A DNA stretch of 64,000 nt from Lachnospiraceae bacterium (GTDB taxonomy: Bacteria; Bacillota; Clostridia; Lachnospirales; Lachnospiraceae). The DNA lies in assembly GCA_017438775.1 (NCBI GenBank), contig JAFRUR010000036.1, positions 1-64,000 of the forward strand. The letters are read 5' to 3'. Position 1 is the first letter of the stretch. Each line of letters opens with the position of its first letter. Position numbers and translations under genes: made by a program. The notes beneath the pieces are model-generated. The model was not told where the DNA came from. It searched no databases and was given only the letters and a program-made list of their open reading frames with translations. Below, one piece after another: positions 33,440 through 42,072 of the stretch.

Positions 33440-34954
33440 ATGAAGACTCTGTTCCCGGGGGACGACAACGTTCTCCGCGTTCTCGGCAGACAAAAACCCT
33501 CGCCGGACAGCGCCGTCCGGAAGAATCGCTACGCCCTCTCCTTCACTTCGAACGGGAGGGTGTTTCTTTGGAACGGCCTGACGCGCGCCATCCTTGCCGC
33601 GCAGGCCCCGGAGGAAGAGGCCCTGTTTGCCTCCTTCCCTTCCCTGGATCCCGCACCGGACGGCGCCGATGCGCCTGTTCCTGCCGCCGCAGGGGCCCAC
33701 GGCGGACAGGCAGATTCCGGGGCCGGCGCATCTTCTGCGGAGCCCGCGCCGGAGGATGCCCCCGCACCGGCAGGTGTCCTCTCCTCTCCGGCCGGACAGG
33801 CCCTGTACGACGGATATTTCTTCCTTCCGGAGGGCCGTTCTTCCCGCGCCCTGTATCAGGACGTTCTGAACGCCCTGCGCCTCCTGCGCCGCGACATCGG
33901 GAAGACCACGTCCTACACCATCCTCTCCACCATGGTCTGCAACGCGCGCTGCCCGTACTGCTACGAGGGCGGCCGCCGGCAGTATCCCATGTCCATGGAG
34001 ACCGCGGATGACATCGCCGCCTACATCATTGAGAAGTCCGGAGGGAGCGAGGTCAGCCTCTCCTGGTTCGGCGGGGAGCCCCTCCTGGGCGTCGCCGCGA
34101 TCCGCAGGATCCTGGCTGGTCTCAATGCGGCCGGCGTCGCATATAAGTCCAGCATCGTCACCAACGGGTATCTCTTTACCGAGGCGCTGGCGGAGGAAGC
34201 GGTCCGCGACTGGAAGCTCACCCGCGCCCAGATCTCCCTGGACGGCACGGAGGAGCGGTACAACCGGATCAAAAACTACGTCAATCCCGTGGCGTCGCCG
34301 TACCGGCAGGTGCTCCGCAATATCGGTCTTCTGCTGGATGCCGGCGTGCGCGTCTCCATCCGGCTCAATACCTCGCCCGAAAACATCGAGGACATGTTCC
34401 GGCTGGTCGGGGAGCTCGGGGAGACCTTCCCCGGCAGGAAGAACCTGCGCGTCTACGCCTACCCCCTGCACTTTACCGACAGCATCTACAAGGGTCTGGA
34501 GACGCCTCCCGGCGATCTTCCCGCCCTCTACGACGGCCTCGACCGGCTCGGCGCATACATCCGGTCGCTGGGCTTCCCGGCCTCGGGAAGGTTCCCGAAT
34601 CCCGCAAAGTTCCCCATCTCCTACTGCATGGCCAGCGCGTATTCCTCCGCCTGCGCGATCGACCCCTCCGGGCGGATCACGCACTGCGAGCACTGCGGAG
34701 ACGAATGGTTCTACGGCAATGTGCGGGAAGGCATCACCGACGCCTCCCTCTACCGCTCCCTCATGGAGCCGCCGCTCCCGGACCGGTGCGCCTCGTGCCC
34801 GTTCCTGACCACCTGCACGCCCTTCCGCCACCCCTGCCCCGACATGTCGCCCTGGTGCCGCTGGGAGGTGCGCCGCGACCTGCGCGCGAACCTGCTGCGC
34901 CAGACCGAAGAACAGGCGCCGCAGACCGAGGAGGAAGAGCATGCGGCGTGCTGA
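33440..34954 (+). CDS. Radical SAM/SPASM peptide maturase
   Basis: The 504-residue enzyme has radical SAM cysteines C167, C171 and C174 in CNARCPYC, the GGEPL motif after it, and a C-terminal SPASM region from about residue 396. Its cysteines are spread over CMASAYSSAC, HCEHCGDEWF, CASCPFLTTC and PCPDMSPWC. SPASM radical SAM enzymes form cross-links or other changes in peptides. An N-terminal domain of about 60 residues is separated from the core by an Ala/Pro/Gly-rich insert (about residues 70-115), unlike the compact family. ATG 33440 follows AGGTGG; a GTG three codons earlier is an alternative. The substrate is probably the PI-x-H ended peptide. Confidence 0.9.
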   Translation: MKTLFPGDDNVLRVLGRQKPSPDSAVRKNRYALSFTSNGRVFLWNGLTRAILAAQAPEEEALFASFPSLDPAPDGADAPVPAAAGAHGGQADSGAGASSAEPAPEDAPAPAGVLSSPAGQALYDGYFFLPEGRSSRALYQDVLNALRLLRRDIGKTTSYTILSTMVCNARCPYCYEGGRRQYPMSMETADDIAAYIIEKSGGSEVSLSWFGGEPLLGVAAIRRILAGLNAAGVAYKSSIVTNGYLFTEALAEEAVRDWKLTRAQISLDGTEERYNRIKNYVNPVASPYRQVLRNIGLLLDAGVRVSIRLNTSPENIEDMFRLVGELGETFPGRKNLRVYAYPLHFTDSIYKGLETPPGDLPALYDGLDRLGAYIRSLGFPASGRFPNPAKFPISYCMASAYSSACAIDPSGRITHCEHCGDEWFYGNVREGITDASLYRSLMEPPLPDRCASCPFLTTCTPFRHPCPDMSPWCRWEVRRDLRANLLRQTEEQAPQTEEEEHAAC

Positions 34955-35177
34955 GGCCGGCAAGGAGTTATTTTACAAAAGCGAGAGAAAAGATAAGATC
35001 TGGTGAGTCGACCATCCGAATTTGATCGGTGTATGGGAGTTTTCCTTCGACCGAAAGACGATCTACAATATGTTTGCAGATTATCCCTGGGAACTGACTC
35101 CTGAGCAGGTCGAGCTCTTTGACCGCGAGAATCCATACTGGGCAGAATTCTTCACCGACCGAAAACAGCAGAAATGA
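34941..35177 (+). pseudogene. Small conserved protein interrupted by an in-frame TGA
   Basis: A 79-codon frame starting inside the end of the radical SAM gene reads KELFYKSERKDKIW, then TGA at 35004-35006, then continues in the same frame through VDHPNLIGVWEFSFDRKT and LFDRENPYWAEFF to a normal TGA. From memory this matches a short Clostridia family with KIWW-VD, FSFD and ENPYW; the TGA occupies the position of the second Trp. TGA is the usual stop of many genes here, so this is best read as a nonsense mutation. I do not know the function of the family. Confidence 0.65.
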
Positions 35178-35181
35178 ACAA

Positions 35182-35214
35182 AAAAAGAGATGAGCGCGGG
35201 CTCATCTCTTTTTG
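35182..35214. terminator. Bidirectional terminator between the radical SAM operon and purC
   Basis: GAGATGAGC (35187-35195) pairs with GCTCATCTC (35200-35208) around the loop GCGG, with A-rich and T-rich flanks (AAAAA and TTTTT). It suits both the plus-strand operon and the minus-strand purC gene. Confidence 0.85.
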
Positions 35215-35240
35215 ATTTTCTCTCTGTGTGCCGCGTAAGC

Positions 35241-36107
35241 TTACAGCTCCTCTCCCGTCAGCATATGATAGGCTTCCTTGTAGAGGGCGGCGGTGCGGTC
35301 CACGACTTCCTGCGGCAGCGTCCAGCCATGGTCCTTCGTGGCCTTCAGCCAGTTGCGCACGTACTGCTTGTCGAAAGAACTCTGGCCGCGGCCGGGCTCG
35401 TAGTCGGAGGCGCGCCAGAAGCGGGAGGAGTCGGGGGTGAGGACCTCGTCTCCGAGAACGATATCGCCATTCTCGTCCAGGCCGAACTCGAACTTGGTGT
35501 CCGCGATGATGATCCCGCGCTCCAGGGCGTAATCCGCGCAGGTCTTGTACACGGCCAGGGTCGCGTCCTTCACACAGCGGGCGATCTCCTCGCCGCGGCC
35601 GGGGAAAGCCTTCTCCAGCACAACGATGGACTGCTCGTAGCTGATGTTTTCGTCATGGTCGCCCAATTCCGCCTTCGTGGACGGGGTGTAGAGCGGTTCC
35701 GGCAGCTTGTCGCACTCGCGCAGGCCCTCCGGGAGCTTCAGCCCGCAGATGGTGCCGTCCTTCTTGTAGTTCTCCCAGCCGGAACCGGTAATGTAGCCGC
35801 GCACGATGCATTCCACGGGGATCATCGTGAGCTTTTTGCACAGGGTGCTGCGGCCCTCGAAGGCCTCGGTCCGGAACTGCTCCGGCATGTCGGCCGTATC
35901 CACGCTGACGAGGTCGTTTTTGATGACGTCCTTCGTGAGGTCGAACCAGAAGCGGCTCATCTGCGTGAGGACCTTGCCCTTGTCCGGAATGGTGTTGTGG
36001 AGGATCACGTCAAACGCGGAGATGCGGTCCGTGGCCACCATGATCAGTTCTTCTCCGAGGTCGTAGATCTCGCGGACCTTGCCTTCTTTTACCGGACGAT
36101 ATTCCAT
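35241..36107 (-). CDS. purC: Phosphoribosylaminoimidazole-succinocarboxamide synthase
   Basis: The 288-residue SAICAR synthetase catalyses the aspartate-adding step of purine synthesis. It has EGKVREIYDLGEELIMVATDRISAFDVIL at its N-terminus, shortened as KVREIYD and TDRISAFDV, then VECIVRGYITGSGW, and IIIADTKFEFGLD near residue 200. Its length lies in the longer PurC group (about 290). AAGGAGAG precedes the ATG. It is a single gene between two promoters and a shared terminator. Confidence 0.96.
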   Translation of the reverse strand: MEYRPVKEGKVREIYDLGEELIMVATDRISAFDVILHNTIPDKGKVLTQMSRFWFDLTKDVIKNDLVSVDTADMPEQFRTEAFEGRSTLCKKLTMIPVECIVRGYITGSGWENYKKDGTICGLKLPEGLRECDKLPEPLYTPSTKAELGDHDENISYEQSIVVLEKAFPGRGEEIARCVKDATLAVYKTCADYALERGIIIADTKFEFGLDENGDIVLGDEVLTPDSSRFWRASDYEPGRGQSSFDKQYVRNWLKATKDHGWTLPQEVVDRTAALYKEAYHMLTGEEL

Positions 36108-36178
36108 GCTTCTCTCCTTCTGCCGATGATATCGGCCACCGATATGATCCCTGTGCGCCTCTTCGCCGCACAGATTGC

Positions 36179-36208
36179 ATTATAGCATAGCGCAGCGCCG
36201 TCTTTCAA
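36179..36208 (-). promoter_or_regulatory. purC promoter
   Basis: On the minus strand TTGAAA (36208-36203) and TATAAT (36184-36179) are 18 bases apart, about 70 bases before the purC ATG. No purine riboswitch was recognised in the short leader. Confidence 0.65.
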
Positions 36209-36321
36209 GAGAAGAAAACAAGACGGTTTTCCCGTTTTCGCGGGCTGGCAAAACTGCACACAGAAGGCGCGGGAAGTCCTGCCGATTCTCTTTCCCAAAT
36301 CTGTCTTTTTTGTGAATTATG

Positions 36322-36399
36322 TTGCCATTTCCGGCCTTTTGTACTATTATATCCCCATATTTATCTTGGAAGTTTTGGATGACGCGGCATTGCCGCGTC
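36322..36399 (+). promoter_or_regulatory. Promoter and leader hairpin of the LCP gene
   Basis: TTGCCA (36322-36327) and TATTAT (36345-36350) are 17 bases apart. The leader of about 115 bases contains GACGCGG (36381-36387) and CCGCGTC (36393-36399) as a hairpin followed by CGCTTTTGCC, a weak terminator-like element that might allow attenuation. The remainder of the purC-LCP gap shows nothing else. Confidence 0.55.
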
Positions 36400-36474
36400 C
36401 GCTTTTGCCGTCTATTTTCGGGCCGCAGCGCGTTTTGCAGCCCCGGCGGCAGTCTTCCGATACGAGGTATATCT

Positions 36475-38076
36475 ATGAAATCCTATCGAAACAAGGTGAT
36501 CGCGTTTTCCGCTTTGTGGGCGGTCATGCTCATCGCTGAGGGCGTCCTGATCTTCAATCTGATCCACCGTCAGCTGCTCCCCACAAAGTATCTGGCGCTC
36601 ATCGTCGTCCTGCTTCTCCTGCTCTGGGGCATCACCGGCGCCTTCCTGTACTACCACGGGAAACGCAAGCACAAGACCCGCCGCACCGTGTTCAACGCCT
36701 TCGGCTGCGCGCTGGCCGTGCTCGGCATCGTCGGTTCCCTCTTTGCGACCGGCGCCCTGCGGCAGGTCCATCAGGTCATCGACGACGTCACCGACATCGA
36801 CAAGAAGACCGTCGCCATGACCGTGTACGTCCGCACGGCCGACAAGGCCCGCACCCTGGCCGACGCCGCGGATTACACCTTCCTCGTCCCGACCGCCTTT
36901 GACAATAAGAACACCCAGAACGCCCTGGATGCCCTGGCGAAGGAACTCGGCCGCGAGGTCAAAGTCCTGCGGGGCGGCACCCTGAACGAGATGGCCGACC
37001 TCCTCCTTTCCGGAGGTGCGGACGCCCTTCTGGTCAACCAGACGCATTTCGAGCTGCTCGCGGATCACGATGAATACGCGGACATTTACGACAAGATCCG
37101 CCTCCTCTACGAGACCACCGTGGAAGACCTCGAAGAAGCCACCGTCCTCCCGGAGGTGATGATCAACATCGCTGCGAAGGGCGATATCGACGATCCGGAA
37201 AACCCGGATGATCCCGGCAGCATCCCGGACGAGTCCGGCGACGTCCCGCCCGAGACCGAGCCCGCTCCCGCGATGGAGAACCTGGGCGCCAAGAACGTCA
37301 CGAAGGACGCCTTCCTGCTCTACGTGGCCGGCTCCGACACCCGCACCCAGTCCCTGCCGTACAAGACCCGCAACGATGTGAACCTCCTTCTGGCCGTGAA
37401 CCCGAAGACCAAGACCATCCAGGTCGTCACCACGCCGCGCGACTCCTATCTGCCGGATCCCAAGCACAGCTACAAGCGCGACAAGCTCACGCACTGCGGC
37501 AACGGCGGCATTGAGAACTCCATCGCGGTCCTGGAGTCCCTGTACGGCCTGCACATCGACTACTACTGCCACATCAACTTCACCGGCGTGGTCACCGTGG
37601 TCGACGCCATCGGCGGCATCACGGTCTACTCCAACACGGCGTACGACCGCGAGGGCATGCACATCGTGAAGGGCAACAACACCTTAAACGGCACGCAGGC
37701 CCTGCTGTTTGCCCGCGAGCGCTATCTCCTGCCCAACGGAGACTTTGACCGCGGCCGCAACCACATCCGCATCCTGACGGCCGTCTTCAACAAGGTGGCC
37801 TCCGCGAAGACCCTGCTGAGGAGCTACTCCTCCATCCTGTCCAGTATCTCCACGATGTTCCGGACCAGCCTGAGTCCCTCCGAGATCGAGGCCCTGGTGC
37901 GCATGCAGCTGGACGATATGTCCCAGTGGAAGATCGAGTCCTACGCGGTGGATGCCACCGGCGGCTGGAACTACACGGCCACCAGCCCGAACGCCAAGCG
38001 CTGGGTCTGCTATCCCAAGGCCAACAGCATCAAGGAAGCCAAGAAGCTCCTCAAGAAAGTGCTGAACATCGACTGA
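36475..38076 (+). CDS. LytR-CpsA-Psr (LCP) family ligase
   Basis: The 533-residue protein has three hydrophobic segments near the N-terminus and then an accessory domain of about 190 residues with an acidic Pro-rich linker (DDPENPDDPGSIPD). The LCP domain follows from about residue 280. Its marks are YVAGSDTRT, NLLLAVNPKTKTIQVVTTPRDSYL, INFTGVVTVVDAIGGI and LFARERYLLPNGDFDRGRNH. LCP enzymes attach teichoic-acid-like or capsular polymers from undecaprenyl pyrophosphate to peptidoglycan. With two glycan loci nearby it could anchor either polymer. ATG 36475 is preferred for its GAGG RBS over a longer frame. Confidence 0.93.
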   Translation: MKSYRNKVIAFSALWAVMLIAEGVLIFNLIHRQLLPTKYLALIVVLLLLLWGITGAFLYYHGKRKHKTRRTVFNAFGCALAVLGIVGSLFATGALRQVHQVIDDVTDIDKKTVAMTVYVRTADKARTLADAADYTFLVPTAFDNKNTQNALDALAKELGREVKVLRGGTLNEMADLLLSGGADALLVNQTHFELLADHDEYADIYDKIRLLYETTVEDLEEATVLPEVMINIAAKGDIDDPENPDDPGSIPDESGDVPPETEPAPAMENLGAKNVTKDAFLLYVAGSDTRTQSLPYKTRNDVNLLLAVNPKTKTIQVVTTPRDSYLPDPKHSYKRDKLTHCGNGGIENSIAVLESLYGLHIDYYCHINFTGVVTVVDAIGGITVYSNTAYDREGMHIVKGNNTLNGTQALLFARERYLLPNGDFDRGRNHIRILTAVFNKVASAKTLLRSYSSILSSISTMFRTSLSPSEIEALVRMQLDDMSQWKIESYAVDATGGWNYTATSPNAKRWVCYPKANSIKEAKKLLKKVLNID

Positions 38077-38097
38077 GAAATAACACGATACGGAAAA

Positions 38098-38127
38098 CAG
38101 CGCACCCGAAGCGGGTGCGCTGTTTTT
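38098..38127 (+). terminator. Terminator after the LCP gene
   Basis: CAGCGCACCCG (38098-38108) pairs perfectly with CGGGTGCGCTG (38112-38122) around AAG and is followed by TTTTT. Confidence 0.9.
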
Positions 38128-38147
38128 GTCTTGACAATGTAAGACCC

Positions 38148-38176
38148 GGCGCCCCTTCCCTTTCGGAAGGAGCGCC
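38148..38176 (-). terminator. Hairpin after the FAD oxidoreductase gene
   Basis: GGCGCCCCTTCC and GGAAGGAGCGCC form a stem with one mismatch around a short loop, 30 bases past the oxidoreductase stop. The T-run is weak on both strands, so its role as terminator is probable but not certain. Confidence 0.5.
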
Positions 38177-38205
38177 GCTCTTTGTGTCACATCCTTTTCC
38201 CCGTC

Positions 38206-39576
38206 TTATTCCCCCGCGATCTTCCGCGCCACGTAGACGCCGCTCGCGGACGCGTGCGAGAGCGAATGCGTCACGCCGCTGCCGTCGCCGATCACAAAGA
38301 GGCCGGGGTGGCGGGTCTCCAGGTCGTTGTTCAGTTCCACCTCCATGTTGTAGAACTTGACCTCCACGCCGTAGAGCAGGGTGTCGTCGCCGGCCGTGCC
38401 GGGGGCGATGCGGTCCAGGGCGTAGATCATCTCCGTGATGCCGTCCAGGATGCGCTTCGGAAGCACCAGGGACAGATCGCCCGGCGTCGCGGCCAGGGTC
38501 GGACGCACGGTCCCCTCTTCGATTCGCTGCACCGTGCTGCGGCGGCCGCGCTCCAGATCGCCGAAGCGCTGCACGATCACGCCGCCGCCCAGCATGTTGG
38601 ACAGGCGCGCGATGCTCTCGCCGTAGCTGTTGGAATCCTTGAACGGGATGGAGAAGTGCTTGGCGACCAGCAGGGCGAAATTCGTGTTGTCGGTCTTCCG
38701 GGACTCGTCCTCAAAGCTGTGGCCGTTCACGGTGATGATCCCGTTGGTGTTCTCATTCACGACGATCCCGCGCGGGTTCATGCAGAAGGTGCGCACCAGG
38801 TCCTCGTACTTCTTGGTGCGGTACACGATCTTGCCCTCGTAGAGCGCGTCCGTGATGTGCGAGAAGATCGCGGCGGGAAGCTCCACGCGCACGCCGATAT
38901 CCACGCGGTTTGAGCGCGTCGGAATGTCGAGGGAATCGCAGACGCTCTCCATCCACTTCGAGCCGCTGCGCCCGACGGAGATGATGCATTTCCGGCAGGT
39001 GAACTCCTGATCGCCCGCGCGCAGCCGGAAGCCCTCTTCGGTCTTCTCGATCTCGTCCACGTGGGTGTTGAAGAAGAAATCCGCCTCCTCCCGGAGCTTC
39101 GCGTAGAGGTTCTCCAGCACCACGTAGTTGATGTCCGTGCCCAGATGACGCACGGAAGCCTCCAGCAGCTGCAGACCGTTCTGCATGCAGATCTTCTTGA
39201 GCGGGGAGCCCGCCGTGGAGTACATCTGCGTTCCAGCCCCGCCGTTCTCCACGTTGATCTCATCCACGTAGTGCATCAGGGACAGGGCCTCCTCACGGCC
39301 GATGTACTCGTAGAGGGAGCCTCCGAAATCGTTGGTGATGTTGTATTTCCCGTCCGAAAAGGCGCCCGCGCCGCCGAACCCGTTCATGATGGAGCAGGGC
39401 CGGCAGCCGATGCAGGTCTTCACCGTCTTCCCGTCGATGGGACAGCGCCGTCCCGACAGCTCGTGTCCGGCCTCCAGGACCGCCACGGAAAGCTGCGGGG
39501 CCCTGCGCCCCAGTTCGTACGCGGAGAAAATGCCGCCCGGGCCCGCGCCCACGATAATGACATCATAGTGTTTCAT
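38206..39576 (-). CDS. FAD-dependent dehydrogenase (COG2509-like)
   Basis: The 456-residue flavoprotein starts MKHYDVIIVGAGPGGIFSAYELG with the dinucleotide-binding GAGPGG at residues 10-15 and ends with the FAD-binding LFVIGDGSGVTHSLSHASASGV, shortened here as IGDGSG. The N-terminal CPIDGKTVKTCIGCRPC segment, with four cysteines, is typical of the uncharacterised FAD-dependent dehydrogenase group. Substrate unknown. Its ATG overlaps the stop of the alanine racemase gene in ATGA; the longer open frame is the racemase region in another frame and is rejected. The pair follows ispE. Confidence 0.85.
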   Translation of the reverse strand: MKHYDVIIVGAGPGGIFSAYELGRRAPQLSVAVLEAGHELSGRRCPIDGKTVKTCIGCRPCSIMNGFGGAGAFSDGKYNITNDFGGSLYEYIGREEALSLMHYVDEINVENGGAGTQMYSTAGSPLKKICMQNGLQLLEASVRHLGTDINYVVLENLYAKLREEADFFFNTHVDEIEKTEEGFRLRAGDQEFTCRKCIISVGRSGSKWMESVCDSLDIPTRSNRVDIGVRVELPAAIFSHITDALYEGKIVYRTKKYEDLVRTFCMNPRGIVVNENTNGIITVNGHSFEDESRKTDNTNFALLVAKHFSIPFKDSNSYGESIARLSNMLGGGVIVQRFGDLERGRRSTVQRIEEGTVRPTLAATPGDLSLVLPKRILDGITEMIYALDRIAPGTAGDDTLLYGVEVKFYNMEVELNNDLETRHPGLFVIGDGSGVTHSLSHASASGVYVARKIAGE

Positions 39577-40838
39577 CTCTCCTCCTCCTTGTCCCTCTCC
39601 GACACGTCCACATCCGGCACGTCCACGTCCGGCACCTCCGGCGCGCCGGTGATGACCACGCGGTCCGCCAGCGGATTCGACAGCAGCGGATTGATCGAAA
39701 AGCTCACCGTGTCGCCCACGCCGGCCTTCACATCCGTGAGGTCCAGAAGCACATGGGCCACCCCGCACTTGCCCAGAACGGGCACTCTCTTTTCTCCGAT
39801 TTTGGCCGTGATGCGGTCCGCTTTGCGGCGCAGGCCGTGCTTGGCTGCGGAGAGGATTCCGTGCACCAGGGTGTCACGCCCGTCGGTATATCCGATGCCG
39901 ATGCCGTCGCCGTGACCCACGCGCACCAGCCCCAGCCGGCTGTCGCGGGTCAGGGTGTCCTGGCTCTGATAGCTGATCGTACTCCCCTTTTTGCGTCGGA
40001 TGATGTCCGCGATCTCGCTCTCCAGCCAGACCGCCTCGGTCAGTTTCCCCTTCGGCATCGTCTTGCCCAGCAGGGCCGTGCCGGCCCGCACGGCGGTAAA
40101 GCCGAGGTCGCCCAGCGTCATCACCGCGCGGGAGTTGGACAGATGCGTCATGCCGGCCGGAATGCCCATCTCCTCCAGGGATTCGATCGCCTGGGAGAGG
40201 CGGTCAGCCTGCTCCTCGACCTGCTCCGCGTAGCGGCGCGGGCGCCCCGCCAGATGACTGAACACGCCCTCGAAGGAGATATCCTTCGTGAAGTCCTTCA
40301 GGGAGGGCACATCGTCCCAGGCGAAGCCGTAGCGGCCCATGCCGGTGTCGATCTTGACGTGCACACGCACAGGCAGGCCGATCTCGCGGTGCAGGGCGGC
40401 CAGCATCTTGGCCTGCGGCAGGGAGTGCAGCGCCATCACCACGTTAGCGCGCACCAGAGGCAGGGCCTCCTCACGCGAAAGGGGCGGCGTCATCATCAGG
40501 ATCTCCTTCTTCCAGCCGAAGCGGCGCAGGGCCAGGGCTTCCTCGTTCCCGGTCACGCCCAGCCAGGTGACGTCGGTCTGGGCCAGGATGCTGTAGAGCC
40601 GGTGCAGCCCCAGGCCGTACCCGTTCTCCTTGACCACGGCGATCAGTTCGCCCTTCGTCCTCTCGCGGAGCACGCGCACGTTGCGGCGGATGGCCGCCTC
40701 GTCGATCACGAGGCGCCCGTGGCGCACACAGACGAGGTCGTCCTCCTGGGAGCCGCGGCGGACGGCGGAGCCGCCTCCGGGCAACAGCCCCGCCTCGGAG
40801 AGCAGGGGCCACTGTTTGCGGATGGTTTCATCAGACAT
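39573..40838 (-). CDS. Alanine racemase-like PLP enzyme
   Basis: The 421-residue protein has an extra N-terminus of about 40 residues. The PLP-lysine segment AVVKENGYGLG follows with K70, where most alanine racemases read AVVKANAYGHG. The barrel continues with HVKIDTGMGRYGF and MTHLSNSRAV, and the C-terminal domain has ISYQSQDTLTR with the catalytic Tyr, GHGDGIGIGY and VNPLLS-like ends. The departures around Lys and in GHGDG (usual GYADG) mean that another amino acid racemase is possible. It overlaps the FAD enzyme by four bases and has GGGAGGAAACC as RBS. Confidence 0.85.
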   Translation of the reverse strand: MSDETIRKQWPLLSEAGLLPGGGSAVRRGSQEDDLVCVRHGRLVIDEAAIRRNVRVLRERTKGELIAVVKENGYGLGLHRLYSILAQTDVTWLGVTGNEEALALRRFGWKKEILMMTPPLSREEALPLVRANVVMALHSLPQAKMLAALHREIGLPVRVHVKIDTGMGRYGFAWDDVPSLKDFTKDISFEGVFSHLAGRPRRYAEQVEEQADRLSQAIESLEEMGIPAGMTHLSNSRAVMTLGDLGFTAVRAGTALLGKTMPKGKLTEAVWLESEIADIIRRKKGSTISYQSQDTLTRDSRLGLVRVGHGDGIGIGYTDGRDTLVHGILSAAKHGLRRKADRITAKIGEKRVPVLGKCGVAHVLLDLTDVKAGVGDTVSFSINPLLSNPLADRVVITGAPEVPDVDVPDVDVSERDKEEER

Positions 40839-40937
40839 GGTTTCCTCCCGGCCGCACCGCGGCCAGCGATCTTGTTTTTTCTTTTCCCGCGGCCGCGACC
40901 GGCCCTTTCAGGTCCGTTCCCGCCGGCCCTCCAAAAT

Positions 40938-41873
40938 CTAATGCCGGACCGGGCGCGTCACGCAGGCGAAGGGCGCGAGCCCGCTCTCCCGCACGGCCTC
41001 GAGCGCCCTCTGCGCATCAGCCTCGTTTTCAAAAACGCCGAACACGGTGGGACCGCTCCCGCTCATCTGCGCGCCCAGGGCGCCGCAGCGCATCAGGATC
41101 TCCTCCAGCCGCGCCACCTCCGGCACCCAGGCCTTCGTGACCGCGGCCAGGCTGTTGCCGAAATGCGCGCACACGCCGGCGGCATCCCCGCAACGCAGGG
41201 CCTCGGCCGCGGCGTCCGCGTCCGGGTGGACGGGGTCCTCCTGCGCGTCCACGGCCTCAAAGACGGCCCGCGTGGAAATCGAGATCTCCGGCTTGGCCAT
41301 CACGATGCATCCGTGCGCAAGACCCGGAAGCGCGGTGATCTTTTCTCCGATCCCCTCGGTCAGGGCCGCGCTGCAGCCCGCGAAACAGAAGGGGATGTCC
41401 GCGCCCAGGCGCCACATCCAGGAGGGGTAGGCGACAGGCGCGCCGGCGCCTTCACGCGCAAACAGGTCGGCACCGTTTTCCGCAGGATACAGCCTGCCCA
41501 GCCCGCGCAGGACCGCGGCCGCATCGCTGCTGCCGCCCGCAAGCCCGGCCCCGGCCGGGATGCGCTTCTCCAGACGGATCTTCACGCCCCCGGAGATCCC
41601 GAAGCGCGCGAAGAACGCCTCCGCGGCGCGCCAGGCCAGGTTCTCCGGCCCGCACGGGAGCGAAGGATCGCTGCAGGAGAGTTCGATCCCCTCCGGAATC
41701 TTCTCCAGCGTCACGGCATCGGCCAGCTCCAGTTTCTGGTTGACCATGCGCAGCTCGTGGTAGCCGTCCTCCCGGCGCCGGACGACGTCCAGCACCAGGT
41801 TGATCTTGGCGTGCGCGGACAGGGTCACGGCAGCGGGGCCGGCCGGCACGAAGTTTTCTCTGTTTGTATCCAT
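40938..41873 (-). CDS. ispE: 4-diphosphocytidyl-2-C-methyl-D-erythritol kinase
   Basis: The 311-residue GHMP kinase opens with SAHAKINLVLDVVRRREDGYH (residues 19-39) and has the ATP loop PAGAGLAGGSSDAAA at 106-120, followed by FCFAGCSAALTEGIGE and GAQMSGSGPTVFGVF near the C-terminus. It phosphorylates the CDP-methylerythritol intermediate of the MEP isoprenoid pathway. ATG 41873 is chosen; the longer frame includes residues without family likeness. It heads the ispE-alr-oxidoreductase group with a 100-base gap before the racemase gene. Confidence 0.95.
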   Translation of the reverse strand: MDTNRENFVPAGPAAVTLSAHAKINLVLDVVRRREDGYHELRMVNQKLELADAVTLEKIPEGIELSCSDPSLPCGPENLAWRAAEAFFARFGISGGVKIRLEKRIPAGAGLAGGSSDAAAVLRGLGRLYPAENGADLFAREGAGAPVAYPSWMWRLGADIPFCFAGCSAALTEGIGEKITALPGLAHGCIVMAKPEISISTRAVFEAVDAQEDPVHPDADAAAEALRCGDAAGVCAHFGNSLAAVTKAWVPEVARLEEILMRCGALGAQMSGSGPTVFGVFENEADAQRALEAVRESGLAPFACVTRPVRH

Positions 41874-42072
41874 GGCATATATTTTACTCCACTTTCGCGG
41901 GGCTGACAAGACGAAGAGCCGCAGCGGCCGCAGACGCCCGCAGACCGCCGCGTCTTCCCGAAAAGAGTTGAACACCGATGGGATCTGTGGCAAGATAGAT
42001 GGCAGAATTTGTGGACAGATGCGGCTCTCCCCCTGACGGGCCGCGTCCTGCATTCCCTTCCGGGAGGAAGTC

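Noticed and set aside
35004-35006. TGA read as Trp or selenocysteine
   Set aside because: Many genes in the window end in TGA, no SECIS-like stem was noticed, and nonsense mutation is simpler.
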